From Brachycybe producta (Eukaryota > Arthropoda > Diplopoda > Playtdesmida > Andrognathidae), in contig JAUPFP010000006.1 in NCBI GenBank assembly GCA_036925085.1, forward strand, positions 7,879,325 to 7,943,324: 64,000 nt of DNA. The letters run 5' to 3'. The notes beneath the pieces were generated by a model that did no database searches, had not been told where the DNA came from, and was given only the letters and a program-made list of their open reading frames with translations. A program made the translations under genes and the position numbers. Below are positions 25,253 to 38,140 of this stretch, in pieces. Position 1 is the first letter of the stretch; every line of letters starts with the position of its first letter.

Positions 25253-26342
25253 AATAAGGAATGAAAGTTTCACAAAATAAACAACTGTTTAACAGGAAGT
25301 GACAAAAATCATTTAACCACATTTAAACGTCTTAGAAATTAGAAACACACGAAAGTAACATTTTTGCCTGGTCTGCAAGTATAAAAGTTTAGATAGTTTT
25401 TTTTTGAGAATTTTTCAGTATTTTTCGCTTTTGCGATATAAAAAAAAAATAATAAGTACCTTAACCATATTTTACATTTTATATCAAAATATCGAAAAGT
25501 TGGCCAACCCTAATTAACAACATAGTTATAATTTATAAATTAAAACTTGGAAGAAAAAAACATAAGGAGTCATACAACACAGACAGAAATCTCATTTTTT
25601 TATCGTTTTATGCAAAAAGGTTTAGAAAAGTTTCCACTGGATAATCTTAATCCATAGTCGCAAACACACACGACAAATCCCATTTATGAAAGAATATAAT
25701 CTACATGTCTACTAATTAAGTTATTTTTAGGTTAACAGTCACGCAAACCTTATTATTATTATTTCTATAGCGACCCAAATTGGAAACATGTTGTAAAACA
25801 TTACTATTGCATGATAGACAGTAATAATTGTCATTAAAACAAACATGAAAACTGACACGAATCCCCTTTCAACAACAAAAAAAAAAGAGTATAAATTATA
25901 ATAATAATTAATGCACTGGAAACATAACAAAGGAATATATACATGGAACATTTAATTAAGATATTTAGATAGAATTGTCCTCATTTTTTTTTTTCTAGCT
26001 ACTCCTCGAAATCTCTCCATTTCTAGAACATAGAGAGTGAGTGACTGAATAGTTAGTTTATAATGATATAAAGAGTTATATAAATAGATTCAAACTGACA
26101 AAACTCCCCAAAATATGAGACAACAGTTGCAATTATATCTGTTTTCATCATATTTCGACGGCATTGATTAATTAATTGGATTCCACACACATAAACTACT
26201 ACATTCGAGAACGCCTACCAGTATTATTATAACACTAGAGTAGGAGTATTGTAGGAGAGTGTCATGCCGCGTTTATAATAGGCAGTTTGTGATTACGTCC
26301 TTTCCTGATGTGTTTATAATTTAGAAACTAAACAAATCTGAC

Positions 26343-26446
26343 AGTTCGTCGTCATCCTTAAATGCTGACTATAAAATCATTTTTTTTAAACTTATAACAG
26401 CATAAAAATGATTTTTATAGTCAGCACTTAAGGATGACGACGAACT
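26343..26446. repeat. Hairpin with arms of about 38 bp
   Basis: AGTTCGTCGTCATCCTTAAA and TGCTGACTATAAAATCAT in the left arm recur inverted in the right arm with one mismatch and one indel. The loop is about 27 bases. Confidence 0.75.
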
Positions 26447-26500
26447 CTCTGAAGATGTAAAAACCATGTATGATGTAACCATGTAAAACCTTTAAGAAAA

Positions 26501-26535
26501 AAGTGGGGTAACCTGTCATGCATGACGGGACATTC
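26501..26535 (-). mobile_element. Helitron-like 3' terminus, diverged
   Basis: On the minus strand, the hairpin CCCGTCATGCATGACAGG is followed by TTACCCCACTT at the element edge. It is similar to 13936 and 39590, but CTAG has become CTTT. Confidence 0.4.
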
Positions 26536-27479
26536 TAGTTGAACTATTTTATTCAAATACTGAAGGTCACTCAATGAAGGACGTTTCCTTCTCCACTCTC
26601 CGCCCTCATATGTGTTTACTTAAAGATTTTTGTCCTTGTTCGTACAGCGTTACACATCGCCAGTTTTGTTTTGTGGGATTGACATTTGTATATTCATTTT
26701 CTTTTTATATATGTACATGTATATGTACTTGAGTAACTTGACAATGCTTAATGCTGCATATGGACTTTTATGTCCCTCTGCCATTGGCCTATTTGGCTTC
26801 CAGCAGAGTACTAATTGTAATTGTATATAATAATATTTTACCATTCTAGTTTTGAAAACAATTTGGTTTTTATTTTGTTTCTAAAAAAAGTTCGCTTGAC
26901 GTTTTTGCATCCAATAGACTCTCAATAGCGCATCGCATTATCCACTGTAATGGCGCCACATAAGAGACCAAAAACAAAACAAAAAAGTATCTATTCAGCC
27001 ATCTTATAAATGTTGCGTCCAACCAAAATTCCCACAAAAAAGTTGAGGTTTTTTTTGCTGGGCAGTAAGAATTGCATTTTGGGAGACAAACTATTTCGTT
27101 TGGTGCCTTTGTTTTTCTCTTCTGCAGACTAAAAGATATCACATCCAGAATTAAATTCGACTTGAAAAACTACTCCTTAAAAAAGCTCTAAACCACTTAA
27201 AAAATGTATCCTAAATTACTAGAAACACAATTACTCTAGAGTTGCAAGTTACGTTGTCGACAACATGTCATTTTATAATCAAAATCATTAAAATAGAACA
27301 AATTTGATTTCTAAAAATGAGTCATCACAATCCATCATTATCATTAGACAAAATATCAAATGGAGTTTCATTTTAAAATTCAAAGACTTTAACTAACTAA
27401 CTACAGAAAAGACTACCAATTTATGAACATTTGGGGGAGAGAAAAAAACACATTGTTTGAAATGTAATCAGAACTGTTA

Positions 27480-28398
27480 ACGAGGGTCAATCAGAAAGTC
27501 TCTCCCACGTTAATTTTAAAAATCAGCCAAAATATTCTGAGACAAAAAGGTGAAATTTGATGTACGAGTACGAGTTGAATGGTTTATTTCTATTCTGTCA
27601 CTATGTTCTCTACAGCTTTTTGTCTCCTGGTAACGAGATTCTGTCATTCCCATTTCTTGTAGTCCTAACCACATTTTTGACCTCTTTCGATTAACCACTT
27701 CATTATCTCAAAATTGTTTGTACACAATTTGGCCTTCTCAGACTTCCATTCTTTGTTAGATCAATGAAAAAAGGCATTGTTGGAAAAAATTTACAGATAT
27801 AATGAAGAGGTTATCTGATGAGGTTATCGAGGAGGCGAACATGTGGCTCAACCTAAGCGCCAGAGAGACCTGACCTTTATTAACAAAGAATGTTCATCTA
27901 TAATACCTGCCTCCGTATTCACAACTATAAATATGTGGAATAAAAATCACATATCTGCAAACTACTTGCATCATGTGTATTTTTTTTTATTTCACAACGA
28001 AGTCTCAATCTACAGCTTTACGCCTAGAAATATGAATTTCTATCTGATATTTGCAATCAATCCGGAGCTAAAATATCAACTAGCCACTTCTCATTATCCT
28101 TAGTCGCAGCAGGACTTTAAAATTGTCTAAGTTTCACATTATGACAGAAAAATATGTTTTACAGGTGGGGGAATTGCAAGCTGAAACTCAAAAACTGCAA
28201 CAGCAACAAAAAAAACGAAATGAATGTGACTATCGGGAGCAGGTTCCAGGAAGTGTTTGAACTGATGACGATAAAACAAAGAAGAAAAAAACAATTCTTC
28301 TAAATAAAGACCGTATTTCAGCTTTTCCTAACTATTTATAGCCAACCTAAGACACAAATTGTAGAGCACACATCAAAACTTTCTGAGTAACCCTCGTT
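27480..28398. mobile_element. Degraded Tc1/mariner-like element
   Basis: Inverted ends ACGAGGGTCAATCAGAAAGT and, at the right, the inverse of AACGAGGGTTACTCAGAAAG, with flanking TA. The length of about 920 bp would allow a transposase, but both strands carry multiple stops. Only short readable fragments remain (DEVIEEANMWL near 27815). Confidence 0.6.
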
Positions 28399-28649
28399 TA
28401 TATTTAGATTTATTTATGACCTAAAGTTTATTCTTTCTTTCATTATAAGCAAAATCGGGAAATATAAAGCAGTAAGAAATATAAAGATAGTGAACAAAAC
28501 AATCTTCAATCCATTCCACTACCACCTTGTTGAAGAAACCAAAGCTAAATTGAAGTAGGAAAAGAGAAAAGAATCTTTATTGAGTGGCAACCTTTAGGGC
28601 ATTTCGGAAAATTTGTTTTAATATCGAAACCTAGTAACTTTCTCTCTGT

Positions 28650-28653
<4 letters not shown>

Positions 28654-28684
<31 letters not shown>
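28654..28684. repeat. (TC)n microsatellite
   Basis: About 15 TC units following CTCTCTGTCGCGCTC. Confidence 0.9.
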
Positions 28685-28687
<3 letters not shown>

Positions 28688-28858
28688 GATCTAATTTTAG
28701 AATCAGTTAAGTTCCATACTACACCCACGATAGAGTCCACCAATGAGACTATATTGAATTTAATGCTGGGTACAAACTGTCAATTCTGGCTCGTCAACCA
28801 TTGGCGAGAAAAAAAGAGTTGCAGTGTTTTACTATCCAAGGCAGAAATGACCAGTAAA

Positions 28859-29249
28859 GGTCTAATTATACAAGTACGTAACGACTATGGGACAAGCACG
28901 GCACGAGCCCGAGGAAAAAGCCTTTCTATTTATGTATGCACAGTGACGAGACCGGGCAACGACTTTAGAACGACTCGTGTCATAATCATTTAGATACAAT
29001 GATGTCGACAAGTTCTTCGTTCTAAAAATCGTCCACTTTCAGTAGGGACTACACATAACAGACGAGAACTCAAAGAGATTCCGCAAAAAATATCATTGGC
29101 AACGATAGTTGAGCTAGACCCCCGTCCGCCAAACGGACGAGCTCGGTGTCAATAGAAAAAGTTCCAATAAAAAACCTCGAACAATATTTTGGCTCGGGCT
29201 CGTGTCCTGTTCATCCCGTATAGTCGTTACGTACCTGCATAAATGGACC
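28859..29249. mobile_element. Inverted-repeat element with GTACGTAACGACTAT ends
   Basis: Left end GGTCTAATTATACAAGTACG with the inverse GTTACGTACCTGCATAAATG at the right; then GGGACAAGCACGGCACGAGC mirrored by GCTCGGGCTCGTGTCCTG. About 390 bp, G+C-richer subterminal regions, no coding. Confidence 0.7.
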
Positions 29250-30879
29250 CTAATACGGATCTGTCCACGAAAAAAAAACTAAATTGATGAATTAATTCTT
29301 TAAAAACTGGGGGGGGGGGGGGGCGTGCCCCTAACCTTACCCCTGCAACAAGCTTAATTTAACTAAACCTAGACTTCTGAGTGTCCCTACTGTTGTTCCG
29401 ACACGTTCCGCCCTTCATCAAAATAGCACTCCCCAAATTAGGCGCTCCCCATATAAAATTTTAAAAAGAAAATTAAAAAAAATGGACAAGCCAGAATTGA
29501 CAGTCTGTACCCATCTTAAGAAGAGTTCAGAGGAATCAAAACAGTTCGCAAACTGACGTTCGTTCCCTTGCGGCTTTTTCTCAAACCATATTATAGAAAA
29601 TGTTTCTGAGACGCATGCGTCAAACACACACGTAATAGTAAAATCTATAAGAGAGAAACGAAAATTACGCACGAAATTTTCATTTGGTTTTCTCTCTCTC
29701 TCGGATTACTTGTGCAAATAAAAGCTAAAAGAAATGCTGACCAAAATTATGTGTCCAAATGGTAGAAACGAAAACCCTTATTTCACCCGTAACTTCTCTG
29801 TAACCAATCCAGTCAAATAAAATCACTTATTTAAAATTTATACGAATATTCTCTGAGCTTTTAAATTAAAGTTGCTTTTTTTTCTAATTTACAAAAAAAA
29901 AACCTATAGAGATTTCAAATAAAATTCTTGGGTAGTCTTTATAATCTAATATATTTCAAATGAGTATATACTTGAGTAAATTCTACTTGATTTTGACACA
30001 TTTGTAGAGAGATGTTCCAGTGAGTACCCCCCCCCCCCCGGCCCCCTATACACTTTTTTAGAGACAATTTTAAACAAAGAAATCAAAGTTTATTTGAAAA
30101 CTGGAAGACTAAATGAATTAAATATAAATAACCTTAGAATACAACTTTGGTTATTCTGTGTTTCAAAAGTATATTAACAATAAAAAAGAAAGTGTTTTAA
30201 AAACTAGAATAAGTTAAAGGTAGTTTACAATGTGAACAATGACTATTCTCTTTTTTCCGCTGCAAAATAAAGAGAAGAAACTTGAATGTGTTTTAGAAAC
30301 TAGAAATGTTGTTCAATCCATTAAGCGTACTTTCATGTTGATATCTTTCAAAATAAGCTTTTTATGTCAGTTTAAAAATGACCCAACTTTTTAGCAGACG
30401 ATATTTTTTAATCTTTTGTCTATACAAAATTTTGAAAGACATCAAAATGAAAATACCTTTATACCTAGTAAAAGTTTACTTATTTCTTTTAAAAAAAACT
30501 TTTTGGTCAGAAAATATCGTACAAAGAAAATACTTCTTAAACCAAATCATTCGATTTCCTATTTCCTGTTATTGCTTCTTCTTGTTATGAAAAAACATGA
30601 AACGGAAAAAATGAAAAATTTAAGCATGCCCCCCCAGCACCTCCCCCAACCCCCCTCCCCCAAACAGGGGAGGAGGAACGGGGGAAGGGAAACAATGTCT
30701 TCCCTCCCTTTCCTCCAATCCACCGTAAAATACATATATATGGGACAAATACATATGTATTTTAAATGATTTCTTTTTTATTTTGAAACCACCCGGATTT
30801 GAATCTGGCAAGGCACATGCCAAACACACTGTCAAATATGCTACAAAAACACCGCTAAAGTCGCGTAACTATTAATTAC
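29250..30879. other. Noncoding interval
   Basis: Long G and C homopolymers (29310-29322, 30028-30039), a C-rich patch at 30625-30690 and a piece of the TTTAGAAACTAG repeat near 30290. No gene recognised. Confidence 0.35.
30783..30853 (-). ncRNA. Degenerate tRNA-like sequence
   Basis: On the minus strand, AGATTCAAATCCGG resembles a B box / T arm, with GTAGCATATTTGACAGTG as a weak A box. No closed acceptor stem or clear anticodon arm is seen. Probably a tRNA pseudogene or SINE head. Confidence 0.3.
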
Positions 30880-31723
30880 TTAAGAGCCTATATGTGTGAC
30901 GCCATTTTGAATATTAGCAGATGACAATTATAGTTCCACTTTTCGCCGTTTAGTGGCGCCCCACAGCTAAGCCATTGAAACCAATGAGAAAGAGAAATTC
31001 CTATTTTAAAATAACATGGTTCAGGCAAATGTTTTGTTTTCTGCAACGAAAATTGTTATTTTCAAAATTCAAATTGCAATATGTACATAACAATATTGCT
31101 CATCTAGTGATACATTGGTACAAATTTATAATTAGTTTTTCTATTTTTAATTTCGCTTAAAATCTCGTATTTTTAGCCCATGTTAAATTCCTATTTAAAA
31201 AATACATGGTTCACACAAATGTTTTGTTTTCTGCAACAAAAATTGTGATTTTCAAAATTCAAATTGCAATATGTACATAACAATATTGCTCATCTAGTGA
31301 TACGTTGGTACAAGTTTATAATTAGTTTTTCTATTTTTAATTTCATTTTAAAATCTCGTATTTTTTTAGCTCATGTTAAATCCCATAGGCGACAAACGCT
31401 CCTCCGTTTATACATTTTATAGGATCAAACTTCCCACTAACAATAAGTTTTATGATACCCTAAAATTTGACCACTAATTGTATACGACTCAAATGACTCA
31501 CCATTGTAGATCAAAAGTTGCTCTTCCTTTTTTCAGTAGTGAATATTTACCCCAAAAAGAGTCGTTATTAAAATATACCCACTTGTATCCATCGATAAGA
31601 GAGAAAATGGCGGACAAAAGTGTATCAAAATTGATTTTTTTTGCCACATGTTGACGTCACAGCTACAGAAGCGCCTACATGCGAAGATTTTTATAAGTTT
31701 TTTTTTTCACTGTAGGCACTTAA
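30880..31723. mobile_element. TTAAGAGCC-type element with a tandem duplication inside
   Basis: Ends CTTAAGAGCCTATATG and the inverse of TTAAGTGCCTACAGTG relate it to the 16356 element. A unit of about 190 bp (ACATGGTTCAGGCAAATGTT to TCTCGTATTTTTAG) occurs twice in tandem at 30997-31186 and 31187-31380. No coding. Confidence 0.6.
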
Positions 31724-31982
31724 AGCGACAATCAGACTAGCTGTTTTTATCGTAAGATTCCTTGCAAGAATGCTGTGAGTCTTGCACCGTTTCTGGCAAA
31801 AAAAACCCAAAGATAATTGTTTTCTGCAAGCCGGTGTTCAAAAAAATCACTACAAGTCTTGCAACAGTATTATCATCGCAGTTTAAGGGTAAATTTATAC
31901 AGGTAGCTATCTAAAGTGTGAGTCACCGAGTGGCCTACATTTCTAAAGTGTAGGTCACCTAGTGACCTACAATTAGTCTCTA

Positions 31983-32285
31983 TCCCCCTAGTGCACACCT
32001 GATAACTTAAATGCATTTAAATATTAAACGTGTTCTACAGAGAGCCCTGTGTGAAAGGCAAACAAACAATATGTCGAATTCAATTAATTCAGTTAATAAT
32101 CTGAAAATATTGAGTTGATACTTAAATCTAATATATAAACTATTGACAAAATATTGATTTAGTATTTCAATTTAAAATGAATTTAATGTCAATTTTTTAT
32201 TTGGTTCATGTCCTTAAGTGGATTTCGTATAATTCACCTAAACACATTTAATTTGAATTCATTTAACTCATGTGTGTACAAGGTA
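31983..32285 (+). mobile_element. MITE family B, copy 4
   Basis: It starts CCCTAGTGCACACCTG and ends TGTGTGTACAAGGTA followed by TTA. CTACAGAGAGCCCTGTGTGA and AATTCACCTAAACAC are conserved. Part of another interspersed repeat (GATTGAGCTACCCTTCTAG) begins three bases after the end. Confidence 0.75.
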
Positions 32286-32678
32286 TTAGCGATTGAGCTA
32301 CCCTTCTAGTTTCTAAACACTTTCTAGTTAAACAATCTTAAGATGTTTTTTAATTAAAAAAATCATTTTCAAACTCTGGGTATTCATCGTTTCACGGGCA
32401 ACATTAAGGAAAAATTGAAAATGTGCTAGAAACTAGAAACGTAAATGAATCACGTATTAGTATCTTAGTAAGTTATTTTCATTAAGCGAACAACTAACTC
32501 AACTCAAACTAAGAATTACTGTAAGAAAATTAAAAGACATCCTTGAAAACTCAAAAACAGGATTTTGATAATTTCTGATTTTGATAAACTTTTCGTGATT
32601 TGTCGCAACGACACCGAAAAAAGGTGGCTAAGTGACATTGTTTGTATCCAAACGATAACCTTGCCTTTAAGAGAAAGA

Positions 32679-32702
32679 AAGAGAGAGAGAGAGAGAGAGA
32701 GA
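32679..32702. repeat. (GA)n microsatellite
   Basis: About 12 GA units. Confidence 0.85.
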
Positions 32703-33299
32703 GCGAAAAAAAAGTTGCACTAATGACACACATATCGGCCACAACAATCCTGCCACAAGGGTGTTGTAATTCCTTCTCTCAGGAATCCAATTAAACTTAT
32801 TTCGGGTGCAGAACCGTGTAATTGAAAATAAACTTCTACTCTCAATGAAATTTTTTTTCCATTACATGACACCCAACGTTCAATTTCATTATGTTTGCTT
32901 TCAATCTAACTTCAACCGTTGTTCCGCCGTCGTTACAAAAATGAGAGAAAGAATACATTTGCCAAGGATCAACAATTCTTATGTCTACGTATGCCGGATA
33001 ACAATGTAGTCTTAATAGTAATTAGATGGGATAAAATCGCAATAAGGACACACTATTCTTTCTCGTGACATTATTTCCGGGTTTTCTTTTTCGATACATA
33101 ATTACAATCGAATTTAATTAACCTTCTGTAATTCTATATTAATTCGCCATTTTATGATACCATTGGACATATTTTTAAAGACGAACTAACATTCAATGAA
33201 ACAAATGTCAGAAATTATTATAAAAATGTTAAGTAAATGTGAATTTAAAAAAGTACTGCTATTCTGCAATCAGCCGAGAAGACCTGTGGCACAGGAAAG

Positions 33300-33485
33300 C
33301 CGAGTTTACACGGCAATACAGCTCTTTCATGAGTTGTTGTCACGACAGTTTTGATAGTTCACCCAGAAGCATCGTTTTCACGATAGTTGCTGCTCTCATG
33401 AGAGCAGCAACTATCGCGAGAACTATCATCGTGAAGACCACGTGATAGTCACTATCAACACTGTTGCGATAGCAATATCACACTA
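33300..33485. mobile_element. AACTATCG-type foldback element, copy 2
   Basis: A central palindrome GTTGCTGCTCTCATGAGAGCAGCAAC is surrounded by repeated TATCG, ATAGTT and GTGATAG motifs, with TTTACACGGC at the left. Shared with 5665 and 36140. Confidence 0.65.
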
Positions 33486-33716
33486 TTGCACACTGTTGTT
33501 TATCCAAGTTAAATATTGACCATCAAATTTCTTGTACAAACGTACATTTATCAATTAATTTTTATGCAAATGCTATGGATGTAATTTTAAATCTCAAAAG
33601 TCAGCATAAAAAATGCGCAAAATGCATAATGATAGTTAAAACCCCCTTTTTGAATACACTATGATACCATCTGTTTTGCAATAATTATGTGCAATTATAA
33701 ACAGTTTAAACCCAAG

Positions 33717-34115
33717 TAAGAGGCGAGTGCAGACGACAGACAATCGGTGGCAAACAGTTTAGTCGGTCAGAACGAACAGTATGGCTTCTTACAGGGCAAC
33801 ACACACGGCCGACTAAATAGACAGACCGACAAAAAGATGGGACTTGTTAAATTTTTTTTCCCACCGACCCGATTGTCGGCGGTGGGATGTGGATACACGG
33901 CCGTGGACGCGTACGCGAACTACTAATTAGTCCGGCGGTTGAGTGTTTATATAGGTTCTGGACGGTATGCGTGCATTCACGCACAAGCACAACCACTGAC
34001 AAACTGATGGCCGTGTGCACTTGCGTTTTGTCAGCCTCTAGACTGTCGATCGTGTGCGTTGACCTTACTACAATCTAGTCCGTCCCCAACTGTCTGTCGT
34101 CTGAACTCTCCCTAA
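33717..34115. mobile_element. Inverted-repeat element with CAGACGACAGACA ends
   Basis: Left TAAGAGGCGAGTGCAGACGA and, inverted at the right, TTAGGGAGAGTTCAGACGAC. The interior is G+C-richer (GACCCGATTGTCGGCGGTGG). No coding beyond a short ORF that spans the repeat. Confidence 0.7.
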
Positions 34116-34172
34116 AAATGAAAAAAAAAACATAATTTGCATAAAGTCGCAGATTTTCACTTAAAAGACCTT

Positions 34173-34330
34173 TTCGCACGAACCACTTTTGGTGGTCGAG
34201 TTCGACAGCAATATGTAGTCAGTCGGTTTGTCGTCAAAACCGACCACTCGAAGCAACCACAGGAAGTTGACTCCAGTGATAGGTTTCAGCGACAAGCCGA
34301 CTACATTTTGCAGTCGAACTCGAGGATTAT
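34173..34330. mobile_element. Foldback repeat with TCGAGTTCGAC arms
   Basis: TCGAGTTCGACAGCAATATG and TAGTCAGTCGGTTTGTCG near 34194 recur inverted near 34285-34325. The 138-codon ORF at 34137 runs through both arms and is not called a gene. Confidence 0.6.
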
Positions 34331-35530
34331 GACCCATATATTTATTTCAAAATGTTTCTTTAACAGAATCGTTTCGATTCTGCATTTTCGATTAATGCTT
34401 TTGATAATTGTGACTATAAATTGCCTCGGCTATTTAATTAATTGTGCTATTCGTTGTATGAAATGCATTTTTATTTGCACAAAACGGATAATTTCTAGTA
34501 AAAAAAAATTGCACTTTAATTTTAATATGTACACAAATTGTGATCATATCTAGTAATGGTGCATGCTATCCTATATTGTTATTATTATGCAGAATATTTA
34601 AATGTCTATACAATTTCATGTATAAAGGCAAATGTAATCACATGAAAGTAGATCAACTTTATAGTATTTATACTGAACATTACTCGACTCTCACGAGATT
34701 GTTGAAATTCGTTGAAATATTTGATCCTACTATAGTTCAATGTTTTCATCAGTTGTCACAAAAATCTTCAACTACTTACTCCCTTGCGGGTATTTTTACT
34801 TTCAACTGACCCGAGTGTTCAGAAGAGAAGCACAAAAAAAAACATTACAAATATTTCAATAAATTCAATTTCAGTCGATTTTCAAACCGAATATAACAGT
34901 AGACAACTCGCTTTGCTACGTTTGTTGCATAATTTTGCATTTATAGGAAGGAATAGCCTACTGAATAACGACTTCAGTCTGAAGTTACTTGTCAGCTTCT
35001 AACATCAACAACCTATCACTTACAAGAATGCAAATGTCAGTTTAAGCAAATCACACTGCATTACCTATGATGCATCTTAACCAAGTGTTCAATTTCAATG
35101 AATTGCTAGCAAATAGTACAGAAAATCGCCTGCCACTGATAATAATACTTTGACATATTTCACTCTTCCTAGAAAAGTAACCTGCAGTCGATAAACTGCC
35201 TCACGTTTTCAATGGATCCTAGAAACGATTTCATATGAATAAAAAAAAAATGCTTCGTCAAACTTTTTTGCTTGAACTTTTCAAACAACGTTTGAACAAA
35301 CTTTTGTGATTTACATTAAAAAGTGAGCTTCTATTAAACAGAAATTAACAGCAAGAGCAAATAATTAGTAAAAAAAAACTAAGAAGTTGTATGAGTTTTA
35401 CACAGAAATGAAATAACCTCGGAAGACGTTCAAAGACCAGCGTGTACCGCCACAAAGTGATCACCTTTGGAAGACCACCTGATCACAAACGAGCCACAGC
35501 CATCGTTTTTTTTTTTAAATCACAATAGCC

Positions 35531-35737
35531 ACAGGCAGTTAGAAATAGGTGAAAACTTCAGTTGGCTCCGCCCTTGTTATGACGACTGGCAACTTCTAAT
35601 TGGCTGGTTATAAAGTCTGACGTCACATGCTCCGCCCTTTTCAACATCAGACTACATAACCAGCCAATTAGAAATTACCAGTCGTCATAACAAGGGCGGA
35701 GAAAACTGAAGTTTTCGCCTATTTCTAACTACCTATA
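35531..35737. mobile_element. MITE family A, copy 5
   Basis: Ends ACAGGCAGTTAGAAATAGG and the inverse near 35736. CAATAGCC repeats directly at 35523-35530 and 35738-35745, an 8-bp duplication. The interior matches the other copies. Confidence 0.8.
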
Positions 35738-36139
35738 CAATAGCCATGAGTGGTCCAGTAATGCCACAAGTGACGACCACCGCCTATTTGTCGGTGGTCA
35801 TCAAAGACTTAACAAGTGGCCCGCATTGACAGAGGCTCATAGTTTTACATGGCTTACTTCAGACGAGCCACCAAGTAGTCCATGGAATGTTTTCTGAGGA
35901 CAATTCATTTCTCTGTACTCCTGAAAAATAAAACGTACGAGAAAAATCCAATTTTTCATTCTATGTAAATCGATAATGTCCCCCATGTCCCGTTACTCAA
36001 TTTTTTTCAGGAAAATCGAATTCTTCTACATTTAAAGTGATAGAAAACCTGAATTTGGAGTCGCTCTTACTATATGATACGTTCTACTTCGGTCTACATT
36101 TTTACTGATATCGATTCAGCTCAGAGAATACAAAACTTC

Positions 36140-36525
36140 AATAAAGCCTCGTTTTCACGGCGATAGTTCTATCGCGAGAGTAGCTGTCATGAAAGTTGCG
36201 ATAGTTCACTCTCACCATAGCAACTGTCTACACGTCTTGAAGTAACGTGATAGTTGTGTCACATGACAAGTGTGACATCTACTTCATTGAGTCAACAACA
36301 TTTCCCTACAAAGTGGATATTTCCCTACAAGCGGTCACTCAACAACTATTACTATTGCGACAGTACTATCAACTATCTATAGTCAAACGAAATAGTGTGA
36401 TAGTGCTATCGCGACAGTGCGATCGTGACTATCATGTGATTTTCACGATGATAGTTCTCGCGATTGTTGCTGCTGTCATAACAGCAACTATCGTGACAAC
36501 TGTCATCTTAAAAACGGGGCTTAAA
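36140..36525. mobile_element. AACTATCG-type foldback element, longest copy
   Basis: From GTTTTCACGGCGATAGTTCT to AACTGTCATCTTAAAAACG, the segment holds more than a dozen ATAGT/ACTAT units in both directions plus GTTGCTGCTGTCATAACAGC. The 163-codon ORF starting at 36247 lies in this repetitive DNA and is not supported. Confidence 0.65.
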
Positions 36526-37583
36526 ACAGGTTTGGCCAAAGTATGGACATGTGACGTTTTGAGAAAAAAAAGCTCCTCAACAATGAGGTATTATTATAAT
36601 CGTCAAAAATACGTTTTCATTTTGTTTTTAAAAATATACATGTATAATATGTATGAGCTCGAATGTAGAAAATTATGTAGTTTTGACTATATATATATAT
36701 TCTATACAAAATACTCGGTAAATATATTTCTTGGGTAATTAATTTAAAATTAATTGCATTTATTTTAACCACAAATACACGTTAATGAAATAATAATATT
36801 CTCTTTTAAGCTAATTCCCTCGACACACCGAATTTTTTTATCTGAAGGCAATGCCAGATCTAGCTTCTATTCTTGTCTTTTCATATTCGATTATGAAATT
36901 GAATGCTGGAACACACATACGACATTACTCAAACCAATTATGCAAAATAAATTTGTCAAGGAACACCCAATATAAAAGCAGATATCAATTTCCACCAGAC
37001 ACACACACAAAAAAACGAGAGAAAAGAACTAACTCCTGAGCAATGAATGTCACACAGATATGAAGCACGTTCAACACACGAGAACTATAAATCTGATTAC
37101 AACCCACTAATTGATTAGAGAAACATTGATTTCATCAGAGATTCTTTTTTTTTTTTCTAGATATACACAGTAGAAACCAGCTTACACTTTAGGTCCTAAA
37201 ACTCGCTTTGAGCCTATTACAAGAAGAAATTACCCTTTACGGCATTATCTTGAACAGTAGATTTTCAGTCTTACGTAATTGGTCCATGTTAAAAACAACG
37301 AAACGAAAAAAAAGCTGAATTTTAAGATGACAAAATAAGATAAAAAAGAACATTATGCAAGCATAAGACTACACAAATAATAATTATATTACTTCATGTC
37401 AATTAATGAAAACTACCTTTTTTGTTGTTGTTGGAACATTCAAAACCTAAACGTTGTTTAAACAAAGTAACATGAATAGTGCTTTCATTTTAAAGACTAT
37501 TATATCGTGTAAGATAAGACGGGCCTATTAAAATATTTTTAACTTCTTAATTGAAATAAAAAACGGATCTCATTGTTAAGAAA

Positions 37584-37766
37584 CAGGGTTGTTTCATGTA
37601 AATCAAATGATCATTTGATTTAAAGTAAATAAAATTTCATATTTTTTTTTCTTAAAAATATTCATTTTAAAAGTAAGCCCAAAAAATCTCATTTAAATAA
37701 AAAGAAATCCCAATTAAATAAAAAAGCTGACTTTTTTAAAAAAAATCATAATTTTTAACAATCCTG
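37584..37766. mobile_element. hAT-like MITE with CAGGGTTGTT / AACAATCCTG ends
   Basis: Ends CAGGGTTGTTTCATG and the inverse of CAGGATTGTTAAAAATTATG; the interior is almost pure A/T with TTTAAATAAA motifs. A related right end lies at 45232. No matching octamer flanks were found. Confidence 0.55.
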
Positions 37767-37770
37767 CTTT

Positions 37771-37985
37771 TCAAGCTTTTTGTGACCTCTGGCCAGTTGA
37801 GTGCTTCTGGAGGCATTTTTAGAGCATTTCCAGCATTTAAATATTTTTCGGATTTTGGCCATTTTTAAAAAAATTCTTGTATTCTTGGGCTTTTTCAAGC
37901 TTTTTGGAATTTCTGGGGCCAGTTGAGTGCTCCCGAGGCATTTTTAGAGCTTTTCCAGCATTTAAATGTTTTTAGACTTTTTGGC
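37771..37985. repeat. Two tandem copies of a CCAGTTGAGTGCT repeat
   Basis: TTTTCAAGCTTTTTG, GGCCAGTTGAGTGCT and GAGGCATTTTTAGAGC recur at 37771 and 37887, and a third time at about 45005 inside an ANKRD27 intron. They follow the hAT-like end in both places, so they probably belong to a longer element. Confidence 0.65.
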
Positions 37986-38052
37986 CGTTTTTTGAGTGCG
38001 AATATTGAACCCAGCCCACGCACAGCCCAGCCCATGCCCACGCGTGGAGAAA

Positions 38053-38140
38053 TCTGTAAAACATAGATGGTAGTACTGCGCCGCAATTTGAACCCAGCCC
38101 ACGGCCACTCCATGCAGCCTTCACCATCTATGTTTTACAG
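38053..38140. repeat. Inverted repeat CTGTAAAACATAGATGGT
   Basis: Perfect 18-bp arms at 38053-38070 and 38123-38140. The interior is unusually G+C-rich for the region and repeats ACCCAGCCCACG. Confidence 0.7.

Noticed and set aside
34137-34553. 138-codon ORF
   Set aside because: It crosses both arms of a foldback repeat and ends in AT-rich sequence.
36247-36738. 163-codon ORF
   Set aside because: Its first half is the AACTATCG-type repeat and its second half is low-complexity AT-rich sequence. No domain.
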